The notes under the pieces: generated by a model
Database searches by the model: none
The model's input: only the letters and a program-made list of their open reading frames with translations
Told to the model about the DNA's origin: nothing
Made by a program: the position numbers and the translations under genes
In this document: positions 33,485 to 43,001 of the stretch, in pieces
How the letters are laid out: each line of letters starts with the position of its first letter
Position numbering within the stretch: position 1 is the stretch's first letter
Assembly (NCBI GenBank): GCA_029990175.1
Contig: JARKIP010000005.1
Coordinates: 35,535,501 to 35,599,500 of the forward strand
Length of the DNA stretch: 64,000 nucleotides
Origin: Petunia secreta
Lineage: Eukaryota; Streptophyta; Magnoliopsida; Solanales; Solanaceae
Direction: 5' to 3'

Positions 33485-34315
33485 TGATAAGGATCAAAAT
33501 CAAAAGACAAAAGAATGATAAGAGAGCGAGACACGTCTCGAACTCCCTACAAGGTAACCACGGAGAACTTGTTCCGTGATACCTTCGTATCGGCTTCAAG
33601 AAGGACCTACGCTATGCAACCACCCTCGAGTCGCACCCGGGACTCGCAAATAGAATGACCGGGTGTCTGTTCGATACTCAACTATGATCCGCTAGTGAAT
33701 TCAAGCCAACCAAAATGGCTTCTTCATAAACAAGAGTTCAACTCTATTCATCATTCAACAATATTCAAGGTAAGCTAAGGTTTGATGAAGGTAAGAGAAG
33801 TATTTACAGACTTCACTTATACATAATGAAAGACCTAAAATACCCCCAAAGCGGGTTAAAATAATAAAGGCCATGTAGGGCTATAATAATCAAAGCATAA
33901 CATAAAAACTAGAAATCCCGCAATGCTTCAGGAAAGTAGGCGCGCCCCGCCTACTACACTAGGTGCCCCGCCTGGTTACCTGGAAGGCTGAAGATGAAAC
34001 CAGGCAGCCAGAATGGGCGGTCTGCCCACTGAGTAGGCGCCCCATAATCCAGAGAATTGAAATTAAGTAGGCGGTCCGCCTGTTGGAGTAGGCGGTCCGC
34101 CCATTCCTGGGAGCTCTTGAAATGCTTCCAAATGTGCCTCGGATGCCTCTCCAAGTGGCCTATGTGGTCCTCCATCCATGGCACTCTAAAGCATGATCTT
34201 CAAGTCGCTCTCGGAGCCTTCTTCCATGTCATTCCAAGTCAAGTGGAGATGAGTGTCTTGAATCAACTTGACTTGACTTCTTGTGAAAGGCCTTGAGGTA
34301 GTATGCCCCGCATCA
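33485..34315 (-). repeat. 3' LTR of element C
   Basis: This 831-bp LTR is bounded on the plus strand by TGATAAGGATC and GCCCCGCATCA. Two exact GGCGGTCCGCC palindromes lie at 34070 and 34091 within a cluster at 33935-34118. The TATA-like motif of B is changed here (CTGTAAATA). Confidence 0.88.
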
Positions 34316-34911
34316 TCCTCCCCTTCTTGGGAAGGTTTCATCCTCGAAACCATGGCTTCCTCCTCTCCGGCATCACCATCCCCTACATTAAAAGAGGTCA
34401 AGTCAGTCACATTAAAAGTATTTGACACATTGTACTTACCCGGTAGATCAATCACATAGGCGTTGTTGTTGATCTTGGAAAGCACTTGAAACGGTCCATC
34501 TCCACGGGGTGCCAACTTCCCTTTCCTAAGGTTTGGGAACCTTTCTTTGCGGAAGTGCACCCACACCCAATCCCCCTTTTTGAGCTCAAGCTTCTTCCTT
34601 ACCTTGTTCTTCTTGGAAGCAACCTTTGCATAGGCTTCCTCCAAGTTCTTCTTGGCTTTAGCATGAAGCTCAATCATAGCCTTTTCTCGGCTTTTCCCTT
34701 CAAAATTAGCAACCATGTTCCTTGACAAAGGGATTAGAACAAGGGGAATCAAGGGGTTAAAACCATAAACACATTCGAATGGAGTCATGCCAATCAAGCT
34801 ATGCAAAGTACGGTTATAGGCAAACTCCATAAGAGGTAATTTATCAACCCACGTCCCGGCCTTACCTCGGGTCATAGCTCTAAGAAGAGCACCTAAAGTC
34901 CGGTTTACCAC
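34186..34911 (-). pseudogene. Element C integrase C-terminal part
   Basis: This open frame starts at VNRTLGALLRA and includes the GPY/F-type module (KGDWVWVHF to FNVTDL) and the SQEGEDD motif that encodes the polypurine tract (34316-34328). It ends 130 bp inside the LTR with the TRSQAKL motif. It joins to an upstream frame that is broken, so the integrase is not complete. Confidence 0.8.
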
Positions 34912-35891
34912 CTCGGTTTGTCCATCCGTTTGTTGGTGGTGGGACGTAGAGAATAATAGCTTGGTGCCAAGATCGCCCTATAAGCTCCTCCAAAAATGGC
35001 TAAGGAACTTGGTGTCCCTATCACTCACTATGGTTTGAGGCACACCATGCAACTTTAATACATTTTCAATGAACAAAGAAGCAACATGTTGTGCATCATC
35101 ACACTTTTTACATGGGATGAAGTGAGCCATTTTGGAGAACCTTCCACAACAACATAAATGCTATCATGGCCCCCCTAGACCGTGGTAATCCCATAACAAA
35201 ATCCATCGAAATATCTGTCCACGGACTAGTAGGCACGGGGAGAGGAGTATACAAACCATGGGGGTTAGCTTTAGATTTAGCATGTTTGCACTCAAGGCAA
35301 TTTTTGCAAAGCTTTTCAACTTGAACCCCCATCTTTGGCCAATGGAATTGTTCCATTAGAATGACCAAGGTCTTGTTTCTCCCAAAGTGTCCCATCAAGC
35401 CCCTACAATGATCTTCATGAATCAACAATTCCCTCCAAGAGGACTCGGGAACACACACTTTACCATTTTTAAAGATATAGCCACTAACCCATTGGTATTT
35501 CTCAACCCTTTCTCTCTTTTCAAGAGCTTCGTGAATGCTCTTTAGCTTAGGGTCTTGAGCATACATCAACTTAATGCTCTCAAAACCCATGAGCTTGGAG
35601 GCAAGGGTGGTGGCTAGAGCAAACTTCCTAGAAAGTGCATCCGCCACAACATTTTCTTTCCCTTTCTTGTATTATATAACATAGGGAAAGGACTCAATGA
35701 ACTCCACCCACTTGGCATGACGCTTGTTCAATTTCTCTTGGCCCCTAAGATGTTTGAGTGACTCATGGCCACTCTTAATCACAAATTCTCTAGGCCAAAG
35801 GTAGTATTGCCAATGAGCAAGAGCTCTCACTAAGGCGTACATCTCCTTGTCATATGTAGAGTAGTTCAAGGAGGCACCCTTCAATTTCTCA
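34912..35891 (-). pseudogene. Element C RNase H end and integrase N-terminal part
   Basis: The stretch reads KLKGASLNYSTYDKEMYAL, the linker FALATTLAS, and an integrase finger (H-x-x-x-H and NCLECKHAK). It is split by a frame change near 35650-35670, and by a second at the G-run near 35167 that is also present in B. A further stop lies near 34980. This is a dead copy. Confidence 0.8.
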
Positions 35892-36211
35892 AGCCAAGAA
35901 CTAGTAGCATCCTGAATTCGTCTAACGTGCAACACCTTCCTTCTTCCATTTACATGAGCATGAAAAAGTTTTGTATTTCTATCCCCGTCTTTGAACCACT
36001 GCATACCAGCTTTCTGCTTCAAAAACTGTTCCTCTAGAGTATAAAAATGAATCAACTTTGCATTCACTCTCTGAAGTCCCTCTCTATTGTACCCAGTGGG
36101 ATGCTCATCGAACTCCTGTTCATATGCCCGGACCACCTCCTCTAGCGTAGCCATCTGCCTGAAAATGTCACCATACGTCTCCCTGCTCCAAACAGATAAT
36201 GCCTTTCTCAA
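35892..36211 (-). pseudogene. LINE ORF2 segment between endonuclease and RT, fused in frame to element C RNase H
   Basis: The frame reads WSRETYGDIFRQMATLEE, EQFLKQKAGMQWFKDGDRNTKLFHAHV and GRRKVLHVRRIQD. These are hallmark motifs just before the RT of plant LINEs. It then runs without a stop into KLKGASLNYSTYDKE of element C. The joined frame spans 36211-35672. A working product is unlikely. Confidence 0.82.
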
Positions 36212-36993
36212 TTTTTTCAGCTTGCACTGAAAATTATAAAAGGATCCCTGCTAAAGTTTTCAGCCCAGTTTTATCTAACAACAGCCTGGAATGAGTCATG
36301 TTGCACCCAAAAGTTAAAAAATCTAAATGACTTCTTCATTGTAGGGCTAATCAAGTGCTCCACTTCAAACTGAGGAAATAGTTCTTGAAATGCTTGATTC
36401 ACAAGACACCTATCAAGCCTTTTGAATATTCATGCATCATCCGATCTACTATTCCACCAAATGTACATGCTGCCCTTGAAACCTATGTGTGACAGCTGAC
36501 AAGTGTTTATACAGTGCACAAAATCTTCAACCTCCGGATAACAAACTGGCAGGCCCTAAACTTTTCAAGTTCATCAACAATGACATTAAAGTCACCCCCA
36601 CCATCCATGGGGATGTCATGTCACTAGCCTGAGCATACAAAAGGTCCCGCAGTTTTCCCGATTGAAGCGATCAGTACTAGCATAAACAAACGACACTAGA
36701 AATTCCAGCTAACCATCCAAGTGCGTCAGCTTCAAGGACAACATTTGTGATGTATCACACACCACCTCCACCTGATATTCATCATCAATAAAAGCCCATA
36801 TTTTTCTATTAAAATTGTGCCAAGAAGAACCCATACCTAGCCACAGATGATACTTGTCAATATGTCTATGGTGATGAAACGACTCCATTAGTGCAATAAA
36901 TGAAAAGTGAATCTGCCTATGCATTGTGACCACACTATCAAAGGCATGTTGAGTGATGACAGACCTTATATTCCATATGAATGAGCTATTCAT
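36212..36993 (-). pseudogene. LINE ORF2 endonuclease domain, broken
   Basis: The visible part reads FIWNIRSVITQHAFDSV, MHRQIHFSFIALMESF, KIWAFIDDEYQVEVV and LKLTHLDG. This fits the N-terminal apurinic-type endonuclease of plant L1-like LINEs. The Asn-Ile-Arg segment corresponds to the first active-site block. Stops and frame changes interrupt it below about 36709. Confidence 0.72.
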
Positions 36994-37631
36994 TGCAACT
37001 GAGAGGCTTTGGAAACCGTTCTCCTTGTTGATACCTCTCCAGGTGCTGGAGGAACGCTTGCACCTCTTTTCACCCGTGCCTGCTTGGTTTTCTTCTTTTG
37101 TGGTTCCACTTGTCTGGGTAATATATCACCCTTTTCAGCAACATTAACATAGTTCTGAGCAGTAGACTTAGTATCAAGCTCTTCATCATCATCAATTTCC
37201 ACCTGCTTTTCAGCCGGTTTGTTAAAAACATGCACTAAAGTTGTTGTGGGCTCAAAATTCTTTGCAACCAGCTGTGTATTCTTATTTTTAGTACCATCAT
37301 AGCCTGCTTTCAACTCCTTCAGCTCCTTATCAGTGGCTGGCCTATACCCTGATAGCACATGACTGGCATTAACCACATCAATCTCCATGTGAGCACCACC
37401 CTATGACTTTTCAGCAGTTGTATTTTTTTAACATGAACCACCTTGATCTTTGTCTTCCTTATCATCCTTGCCACTATTATCCCTTGACATATCACCCTTC
37501 AGCCCCAAGTATTCATTAGAAGGATCTTCTTCAAAATTTTGTGGATCAGCAGTATCATTTTCACTCTCCTCCCCATAATCCACCAATTCATCATTATCCT
37601 CCTCCGAATCAACTACCTCCACCTGGTCATC
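36990..37631 (-). pseudogene. LINE ORF1 C-terminal part
   Basis: An acidic stretch (EVVDSEEDNDELVDYGEES) is followed by a second frame with a hydrophilic, Lys-rich tail at 37388-36990. One frame interruption lies near 37400-37430. It continues the ORF1 half at 43001-44620; D interrupts at the TCATC target site. Confidence 0.65.
37627..37631 (+). repeat. Target site duplication of element D, left
   Basis: TCATC directly precedes the LTR and matches 42997-43001 exactly. Confidence 0.88.
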
Positions 37632-38321
37632 TGATAAGGGGTAAACTAGCGGAAGCAATAATCTAAATAAGCGGAAGCAATAAACAGATATAAGAAATGT
37701 AGATTGGGAAGACAAGTGATGAGAAGAAAGAAAGAATCAAACTCACGTACGTTAGTTGATTCAAGAGGGAAAAGAGACTCGAACCATTCAAGGATCATAC
37801 TAGGACGATCCCATAGATTCCAAGTTAACGAGATACATGAAACCTCGGGCTTCAACAAAGAAGGCAAAGCCTCTCTTCCAATTCTTCTCTCTACAATACT
37901 CAACAATGTCGAGGTAATGAAATAAAATGACTAAGTGTCCTATTTATAGTCTTTCATAAGACATGGTGAAATGACTAAAATGCCCCCAAATCTAATTAAA
38001 ATATAAGTAAACACTTAGGGTAAAATAGGAACTTCACACCAAAAGTTGGCTCCTCTTTAGTGTCGGGCGCTCCGCCTAAGAAACGCACTGATCAAAATGG
38101 TGCCAAGGCTGGGCGCTTCGCCTGGCAAAGCTTGGGTTCAGGCGCTCCGCCTGGACCTCATTGTATCTGGGCGCTCCGCCTGGTTGAGTTGGGCGCTCCT
38201 CCTTCCTTGGTGCTCCGATGCATGAACTTCAAGTCGCTTCCAGAGCCAGTGACTTGCATTCCTTGTGCTCTCAAGCTTGGCTCTTGATGGTTGGTGTCTT
38301 AGCTTGATTTTCCCCGTATCA
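37632..38321 (-). repeat. 3' LTR of element D
   Basis: Its plus-strand termini are TGATAAGGGG and CCCCGTATCA. A TATA-like CTATAAATAG (minus) lies at 37940-37949. A GGGCGCTCCGCC-type palindrome cluster lies at 38064-38212. One palindrome unit present here is missing from the 5' LTR, and vice versa. Confidence 0.88.
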
Positions 38322-38334
38322 TCCTCCTCTTCTT
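38322..38334 (-). promoter_or_regulatory. Polypurine tract of element D
   Basis: On the minus strand AAGAAGAGGAGGA abuts the LTR. It lies in codons for the relic peptide SIQEEEDD, equivalent to SSQEGEDD in element A. Confidence 0.82.
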
Positions 38335-38404
38335 GAATGGATTTCGTCCTTGAAATCAAACCATCAAGCCTACATTCAAAATAAGCACAGACAAGTTTCT
38401 TACT

Positions 38405-39660
38405 TTACAAGTAGGTTAGTTTAACAAGAATAAGTGCAAATTGTATGGAAAACACACTCTTGTGATAGAGCCAAGCATCAATACCCATTAAAAAGCGTAT
38501 ATTCCCAAAGGAAACAATAAATTTTTGGCTCAACAAGAACAAGCACTCAAAATCATAACAAGCAAAGAGATCAAGGGTACACATGTAGCAATCAAATTCC
38601 CCACGACCCCTAAGCCCATATCGTTCATACCAAGCCTTCAATGTGTTTTTATCACATCGTGGCACATTGGCTTTGGCATGCTCAACACTCAAGGTGTGTT
38701 CAACATATGGGATGGAGTAAGCAAAATAGTTCAATCTACAACTAGCATCAAATACTCCAGTCCCCTTCTTAGAAGCACTCTTACACACACCGAGAGGTAG
38801 AGGTACCTTCTCACCTCCAAATTTACCTCCAAGACAACCCTCCTCGCTAGCCAAACTCCCAAGGGAGGTCTCAAACAATGGGTTATCTATAGAGCTAAGC
38901 ATTCCAATCCATGGAGGTTCACGCTCACACTCTACTCTAGTTTGATACAATTCACCACTTTTATTGAAGTTGCCCTTATACAAAGGATTAGTATAGGCAC
39001 ACTTCTCGAGCTCATTAGCAAGCAAATGTGAAGTTTCCAAACTAGAGATGACATCTACACTTGAGGAATCATCAAAAACAATTCGATCCATCTCATACAC
39101 TAGAGACTTCTCAAGGTCACGATCATCCTCACTACAACACAAAAGACCACCACTATCAAGTAGGCATTCAAAGGGAAGAATAGGATAATCATGCAATTCA
39201 TCTTCCCCTTTATCAAATAGGGGTGGGGTGTTATAACAAGGTTCAGAAACAAGGTCAACTTCAATATTTTCACTAAATGAAAACCGAGCTCACATCATGA
39301 TGTGGCTTTTCAACCCTCTCAACTAGTGGTTCATTTGCACACACAAGTTGACCCAATGGCTCTACACTAGTTGCAACCACATTGTAATCATACAAATCAT
39401 CAACTAGCATAGAGTTTTCACAAACAAGATCACAAGACAAGGAAGTTACATGCTTAAGGGAAGAAGAAGAACTGACACATACCTTTGAGTGGCCATCTTG
39501 CTCACTCAATACACTTGAAGTGTCATGAATAGTTTCTCCACCTTGTAGCTCACATTTGGCATCATCTTCACCTGATCTTTCCATCTTGGAACATGGTCGA
39601 GGCTCCATTGGCTTGCTTCCAAGAATACCTACACAAGTACTCACAAGTAGAAGAAAAAGA
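38405..39660 (-). pseudogene. Element D second coding region, unknown protein, at least one frame change
   Basis: Two open frames follow each other: 39644-39273 (about 120 residues, Ser/Val-rich, Cys-containing) and 39196-38405 (about 263 residues). The second is acidic at first (CSEDDRDLEK, FDDSSSVDV), then carries a Gly/Lys segment and a Cys/Tyr/Phe-rich end. They lie in different frames but read like one protein with a break near 39200-39270. No known domain is recognised. The equivalent part of H is outside the window, so conservation cannot be tested here. Confidence 0.45.
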
Positions 39661-39739
39661 TAAAGGGTTAAGGTTAGAATAAGCGGTGCCCTTACTCACA
39701 ATGATTCTTTTTCCCTCTTTCTTTTCCCTCATTTTCTTT

Positions 39740-40042
39740 TCAAGGTCGGATGTAGATTTGGGTGGTGACAAACCCACTCACGTCACTCAATACAATCTCT
39801 CCTTTTTCCACTCGAGAGTTGTCACCGGTCGCTCCCCTACTCCTCTCTATCTTTTGTCTCTCATATTCGGGTGAGTTGGGACGAGGCCCAAGAATACCCA
39901 TAGCCAAAGTAGGTAGACTCTTTATATCAATCCAGAATCTAGGACTTGGAGACTCATCACTTGATGTCTCCTTCTTCTTCGTTGGTGAACCACTTGGCTT
40001 TGAAACTTGTAGTTTCGGGTTCACCTTATTGACAATTGCCAA
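39740..40042 (-). CDS. Element D short middle frame, unknown
   Basis: About 100 residues, basic then acidic (SGSPTKKKETSSDESPSP, GILGPRPNSPEYERQKIERS). It could be a separate small protein, or a continuation of the first ORF past its stop at 40203. No family is recognised. Confidence 0.3.
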   Translation of the reverse strand: MAIVNKVNPKLQVSKPSGSPTKKKETSSDESPSPRFWIDIKSLPTLAMGILGPRPNSPEYERQKIERSRGATGDNSRVEKGEIVLSDVSGFVTTQIYIRP

Positions 40043-40202
40043 CCCTTACTTGCACTAGTCCCACCACTTCTTGCAATTGTAGGACTCCTTGATTGCACAT
40101 TTTTACCCATGGAATGAAGTTCTCGCTCCTTTGCATAGCCCAAAAAGGTGCACTAGTAGACAATTGGCCTCTTGTCCGATAAGGTACAAAGTCATAAACT
40201 CT

Positions 40203-41321
40203 TTACCCCATGCCCACAAGATACACATCCTTCATAGCACTATAATGCACCCTCTTGTGTTCCAACCACGGCTCACCTATCCAGACATCAATATGACGCA
40301 TGTGATACACATCACACCACACATAACATTTATAATTCCTATGAGATATGAGTACTCGAGCCTCCTTGAAAATCCATACTCCATCATACTCATAAGTATG
40401 CTCTAGCATATGGCATGGTATCCTTAGCCTATCAACCAAAAAGGTGCTAATGCAATTGGCATCGGTATCACCAATCTTGAGCAAGTATCCTCCAATACCA
40501 TTCACCTCAACTATGAACCTTCGCCTACCTAAGTTTTGCATATTTGCATCCAAGTGAGAACTTGAACGCTCAAAAGTAGCATCACTATCAGCTTGGGTCT
40601 CCCTTATCCCTCCTCGCCTAGCAAGATTGCTAGGGTAACTTCCACTTCCTGTCACTCTTCCAACATTAGAAATGTTGTTATAAGTCGAGGAAGGACCCTT
40701 GCCATGGAACCCATAAGTGCCTCTCGCCTTGGTTCCATAACCACTAACACTACTACAACTATTCAAGCACCCCACGACATTGATAGAGCAATATAACCTC
40801 TTTGTAGCAAAAGCAACACCATCTCTCGAACCACCCTCCACATGAGAATTAGAAGCATTAGGTCGCTTAGCGTATCTAGAAGATGCAAGCTTCCTCTTTC
40901 CGATGGAACAACCACCACCTTCTCCCATACTAATGGAAGGATCTCCACTACTCCCTTGCACATTAGTAGAAACACCAAGAGAAGATGCAAACGAAACATT
41001 TCTATGTTCAACCTCATCATCAATCCTCTCTATGTCACTATCTACATGTTCAAATTCATCACAAGAAGAGTAAGTAGGAACAATGTACCTTGAAGCATCA
41101 CTATCTTTGTATTCTTGACTAGAAGCATAAGGATCAACACATTCGTCTACATGAGCTTCATAGTCTTCATCAACCTCACGATCATCATAGTGAACCGCTT
41201 CATCCTCATACGAGCCATAGTTTCCCGAATCATCATAGCAATATCCATCATCACCATCATAGGAACCATAGTCTCCCTCATCTCCACACGAGTCATACCC
41301 TCCACAATCATCATTCGACAT
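40203..41321 (-). CDS. Element D acidic protein with degenerate retropepsin-like domain
   Basis: The 372-residue intact frame starts at an ATG (MSNDDCGG). Residues 1-110 are Asp/Glu/Tyr/Gly/Ser-rich, and 110-270 are low-complexity Ser/Gly/Arg. The last 100 or so align with the protease of element A over FIVEVNG, then a motif region, LVDRLRIP, the hinge, DVYHMRHIDVWIGEPWL (A: DVVPMQACHLLLGRPWQ) and the closing strand. The catalytic triplet, DSG in A, is here in IGDTDANCIST, that is D-T-D, or displaced by two residues. Element H has the same alteration. I infer a captured, non-catalytic or changed protease domain fused to an acidic N-terminus. Function is unknown. Confidence 0.72.
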   Translation of the reverse strand: MSNDDCGGYDSCGDEGDYGSYDGDDGYCYDDSGNYGSYEDEAVHYDDREVDEDYEAHVDECVDPYASSQEYKDSDASRYIVPTYSSCDEFEHVDSDIERIDDEVEHRNVSFASSLGVSTNVQGSSGDPSISMGEGGGCSIGKRKLASSRYAKRPNASNSHVEGGSRDGVAFATKRLYCSINVVGCLNSCSSVSGYGTKARGTYGFHGKGPSSTYNNISNVGRVTGSGSYPSNLARRGGIRETQADSDATFERSSSHLDANMQNLGRRRFIVEVNGIGGYLLKIGDTDANCISTFLVDRLRIPCHMLEHTYEYDGVWIFKEARVLISHRNYKCYVWCDVYHMRHIDVWIGEPWLEHKRVHYSAMKDVYLVGMG

Positions 41322-42289
41322 AGTTGCAACACCAAGAGAAAATCCTCACAAAAGTCACTCCTTCACGTGTATCACTCAATATATGAACACTCAAAGGCAA
41401 GGCCTTAAAAACTTGGGAACCAAGGTGATAAAAACTAGTATGTCCAAGTAAAAGTTCGGAATGGAGTTAATGAGACTCGATGTACGGACGGCTATTTAAG
41501 TGCACACTTGAGGCCAAAGAAAGTTCTACGACTCTTCTTTGAATTCTAATCTCCTCTACGCACGAGTGTCCTATTACGCTTAAGAGTTAATGTCTTTTGA
41601 GTAGGACAATTACCCTAGAAACACTAACCAAGAAGTTAGGAAACAAACGGAACTCAAAAACACACGAAACAAAATAAACCGCACCCGAAACAGGGGTGGG
41701 TGCTCCGCCAAGAGTGGGAGGCGCTCCGCCCAGTGCAAGTGGGCACTCCGCCCAGAGGCAGGTGCTCCGCCTTGCTAAGATTCTGCCCAAAAGATGGGCG
41801 GTCCACCTAGCCTTAGGCGGTCCGCCTAGAGTGCGATTCAGCAGTTTTTCACAACGGGTTTTTGGTGATTTTGGCCAACTTTTTCGATCAATTTCAACCG
41901 GATACACAAAATCAATGATATGCAAAGGTGTATACAACTATTAACTAATCCCAATGGTTTTCATTCAAACAAAAAACAACAAGCTTCGATTCAAGATTGA
42001 AGCGTTTTCAAGAAAGTTACAAACTTTTGGATTTGGATTTTTGAATTTTTGATTTGTAACACCACAACGTGATATATGGGTATCAAAATGACGGGGATAC
42101 AATTTAGAACAAACCCCAATACTTTTAAACACTTGGGGATTGAAATCCAACCCGATCTATGAATTTTTTTCTACCTTTCCAACTTTTTCAATTTATTTTT
42201 TTGTTTTCTTCCTTTTCAAGAACAACACAACAACGATACTAAAACGTTGAACAAGGAACATGGGTTTGTAAGAACATAACCCGAGCCTT
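41322..42289 (-). other. Leader of element D with palindrome cluster
   Basis: No gene is seen. At 41697-41833 there are six or more GGYGCTCCGCC/GGCGGTCCGCC-type palindromes, including an exact GGCGGTCCGCC at 41817. The layout matches the leaders of H and B. Confidence 0.7.
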
Positions 42290-42302
42290 GCTCTGATACC
42301 AA
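42290..42302 (-). promoter_or_regulatory. Primer binding site of element D (initiator tRNA-Met type)
   Basis: On the minus strand TTGGTATCAGAGC lies one base inside the LTR. Confidence 0.9.
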
Positions 42303-42303
42303 C

Positions 42304-42996
42304 TGATAAAGGATAAACTAGCGGAAGCAATAATCTAAACGAGCGGAAGCAATAAACACACAAGATACCAGAAATGTAGATTGGGAAGACAAGAAATGAG
42401 AAGAAAGAAAGAATCAAAATCACGTACATTAGTTGATTCAAAGGGAAAAAGAGACTCGAACCATTCAAGGATCATACTAGGACGATCCCATAGATTCCAA
42501 GTTAATGAGATACATGAAGCCTCGGGCTTCAACAAAGAAGGCAAAGCCTTTCTTCCAATTCTTCTCTCTACAATATTCAACAATGTCTAGGTAATAAAAT
42601 AAAATGACTAAATGTCCTATTTATAGTCTTTCATAAGACATGGTGAAATGACTAAAATGGCCCCAAAGCTAATTAAAACATAAGTGAACACTTAGGGGTA
42701 AAATAGGAACTTCACACCAAAAGTTGGCTCCTCTTCAGCGTCGGGCGCTCCGCCTAATTCTGGGCGCTCCGCCTGAGAAACCCACTGATAAAAATGGGGC
42801 TAAGGCTGGGCGCTCCACTTGGCAAAGCTTGGGTTCAGGCGCTCCACCTGGACCTCCTTGTATCTGGGCGCTCCTCCTTCCTTGGTGCCCCGATGCATGA
42901 TCTTCAAGTCGCTTCCGGAGCCCATGACTTTAATTCCTTATGCTCTCAAGCTTGGCTCTTGATGGTTGGTGCCTTAGCTCGATTTGCCCTATATCA
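42304..42996 (-). repeat. 5' LTR of element D
   Basis: It starts TGATAAAGG and ends CCTATATCA on the plus strand. It aligns with 37632-38321 throughout. A TATA-like motif lies at 42617-42626 (CTATAAATAG on the minus strand). The palindrome cluster at 42739-42890 differs in unit number from the other LTR. Confidence 0.88.
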
Positions 42997-43001
42997 TCAT
43001 C
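42997..43001 (+). repeat. Target site duplication of element D, right
   Basis: TCATC, identical to the left copy at 37627-37631. The LINE frame resumes after it. Confidence 0.88.

Larger units (their letters stand above)
33485..35891 (-). mobile_element. Element C: 3' part of a gypsy element closely related to B
   Basis: On the minus strand it runs from mid RNase H through integrase to polypurine tract and 3' LTR. The 5' LTR, gag, protease and RT are gone. At about 35891 the sequence switches to LINE ORF2. Coding and LTR text are very close to element B. Confidence 0.87.
37632..42996 (-). mobile_element. Element D: complete non-autonomous LTR retrotransposon in LINE ORF1
   Basis: The 5365-bp element has LTRs of 690 bp (37632-38321) and 693 bp (42304-42996), a tRNA-Met-type primer site, a polypurine tract and a 5-bp target duplication. 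Inside are two protein-coding regions on the minus strand, and no RT, RNase H or integrase domain. At its 3' end it keeps a relic of an integrase C-terminus (LISRTKSIQEEEDD) that contains the polypurine tract. Element H is a second family member. I infer mobilisation by B-like elements. Confidence 0.87.
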
